A stretch of 5,894 nucleotides of DNA from the NCBI GenBank assembly GCA_002694955.1, contig NZNR01000085.1, positions 3,433 through 9,326 of the forward strand. Direction: 5' to 3'. Both the position numbers and the translations under genes were made by a program. The DNA is from Planctomycetaceae bacterium (GTDB lineage: Bacteria > Planctomycetota > Planctomycetia > Pirellulales > UBA1268). Shown here in pieces: positions 5,524 through 5,894 of the stretch (its first letter is position 1; each line of letters begins with the position of its first letter). The notes below the pieces were generated by a model, which searched no databases, had not been told where the DNA came from, and saw only the letters and a list, made by a program, of their open reading frames with translations.

Positions 5524-5748
5524 GTGAACAGTTGGTTCCAAAAAATCGGCATGCTTTTCAGCTGTATGGCTATTGCAGCGAGTGGATGTGCGCCACGGCA
5601 GCCATTTTATTTTTTCGAGGATGGTGATCTTTCTCATTATGTAGGTGCTGTTCAAAAAATAGAATATCCGGATACATGCCAAGACCACCTTATACTTTTA
5701 AATTTTTCGGACCAGAGTTGTGTGATAGAGGAGCAAATTCAATTTTGA
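5524..5748 (+). pseudogene. Truncated lipoprotein, probably a TolC-like N-terminal remnant
   Basis: An open frame of 74 codons from GTG. Residues 1-21 form a lipoprotein signal peptide (Lys at 7, hydrophobic core, AASGC with the lipid-bearing Cys at 22). The mature start CAPRQPFYFFEDGDLSHY continues to KIEYPD at about residue 49. From memory, this opening is typical of planctomycete outer-membrane efflux (TolC-family) lipoproteins, which run to several hundred residues. Here the resemblance stops at about position 5671, and 24 unrelated residues follow to TGA at 5746-5748. No other frame downstream restores a TolC-like chain, so a deletion, insertion or assembly join is more likely than a simple frameshift. 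GTG was chosen because it gives the charged n-region; the internal ATG at 5551 would leave a very short signal. No Shine-Dalgarno is visible. Alternatively it is an intact small lipoprotein; the family call is a recollection, not a search result. Confidence 0.5.
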
Positions 5749-5894
5749 TGATTAAGGGTGGGTTTTATCGGGCTACATTTATAAAGTACTTCGAGCCACC
5801 AACCCTAGGTGATGAGACTGCCCTCGCTGGGCAAAACAAAATTATTCATTTATTAAGATAGAGCTTTATTTTCTTTTTTTTCTTCCTAATAGAG
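5749..5894. other. Tail without a recognisable gene
   Basis: The last 146 bases carry no convincing gene on either strand. A 61-codon frame at 5676-5861 overlaps the remnant in another frame, lacks a ribosome site and matches nothing I know. Near the right edge (about 5866-5885) is a pyrimidine tract with a run of eight T, without a clear hairpin before it. The stretch is A+T-rich. Confidence 0.4.

Noticed and set aside
5292..5627. Plus-strand frame of 111 codons after apbE
   Set aside because: It crosses the hairpin cluster, shows no motif or signal, and overlaps the better-supported lipoprotein start in another frame.
5676..5861. Frame of 61 codons in the right tail
   Set aside because: No ribosome site, no recognisable family and no continuity with the lipoprotein remnant; kept only as part of the unexplained tail.

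Overview
The window reads as chromosomal DNA of a planctomycete (Planctomycetota, most like the Pirellulales). The clearest marker is the secreted protein at 1780-3174, built of YTV repeats, a family described almost only from planctomycetes. A lipoprotein start at 5524 with an 'EDGDLSHY...IEYPD' mature N-terminus and a small uncharacterised cytosolic protein at 3613-4089 point the same way, though these two rest on memory of the families and not on a search. G+C looks a little under one half by eye. No tRNA, rRNA, CRISPR array, insertion sequence or phage gene was seen.

Layout. Five genes run leftward: an uncharacterised 158-residue protein (4089-3613), a 65-residue cysteine-rich zinc-ribbon-like protein (3571-3374), the YTV-repeat envelope protein (3174-1780), an EVE-domain protein (1658-1194) and 8-amino-7-oxononanoate synthase BioF (1184 to beyond the left edge). 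The first two are 41 bases apart and the last two 9 bases apart, so each pair is probably co-transcribed. The YTV gene stands alone, with about 200 bases before it and 120 after it. Diverging from this block and running rightward is apbE (4117-5250), an exported FAD:protein FMN transferase. Its start lies only 27 bases from the neighbour's start if the longest form is used, so the true start may be further in.

Right of apbE the sequence changes character. From 5251 to about 5500 there is no convincing gene, but there are five inverted repeats in tandem, including a GAAA-tetraloop hairpin and a 15-bp hairpin without a T-tract. This is the best candidate for something undescribed: a structured RNA, a leader of the next gene, or a terminator array. 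A lipoprotein gene then starts with GTG at 5524. It begins like a planctomycete outer-membrane efflux (TolC-like) lipoprotein, but the recognisable part ends after about 49 codons and a stop follows at 5746-5748, so the gene looks truncated or rearranged. The last 150 bases hold no recognisable gene.

Functionally this is mostly ordinary chromosome: biotin synthesis, a modified-base reader, a cell-surface repeat protein and a flavinylation enzyme, with no sign that they form one pathway. The points worth a second look are the hairpin cluster, the broken lipoprotein, the strict 14-residue periodicity with a recent internal duplication in the YTV protein, and a methionine in the normally Lys/Glu position of an ApbE motif.
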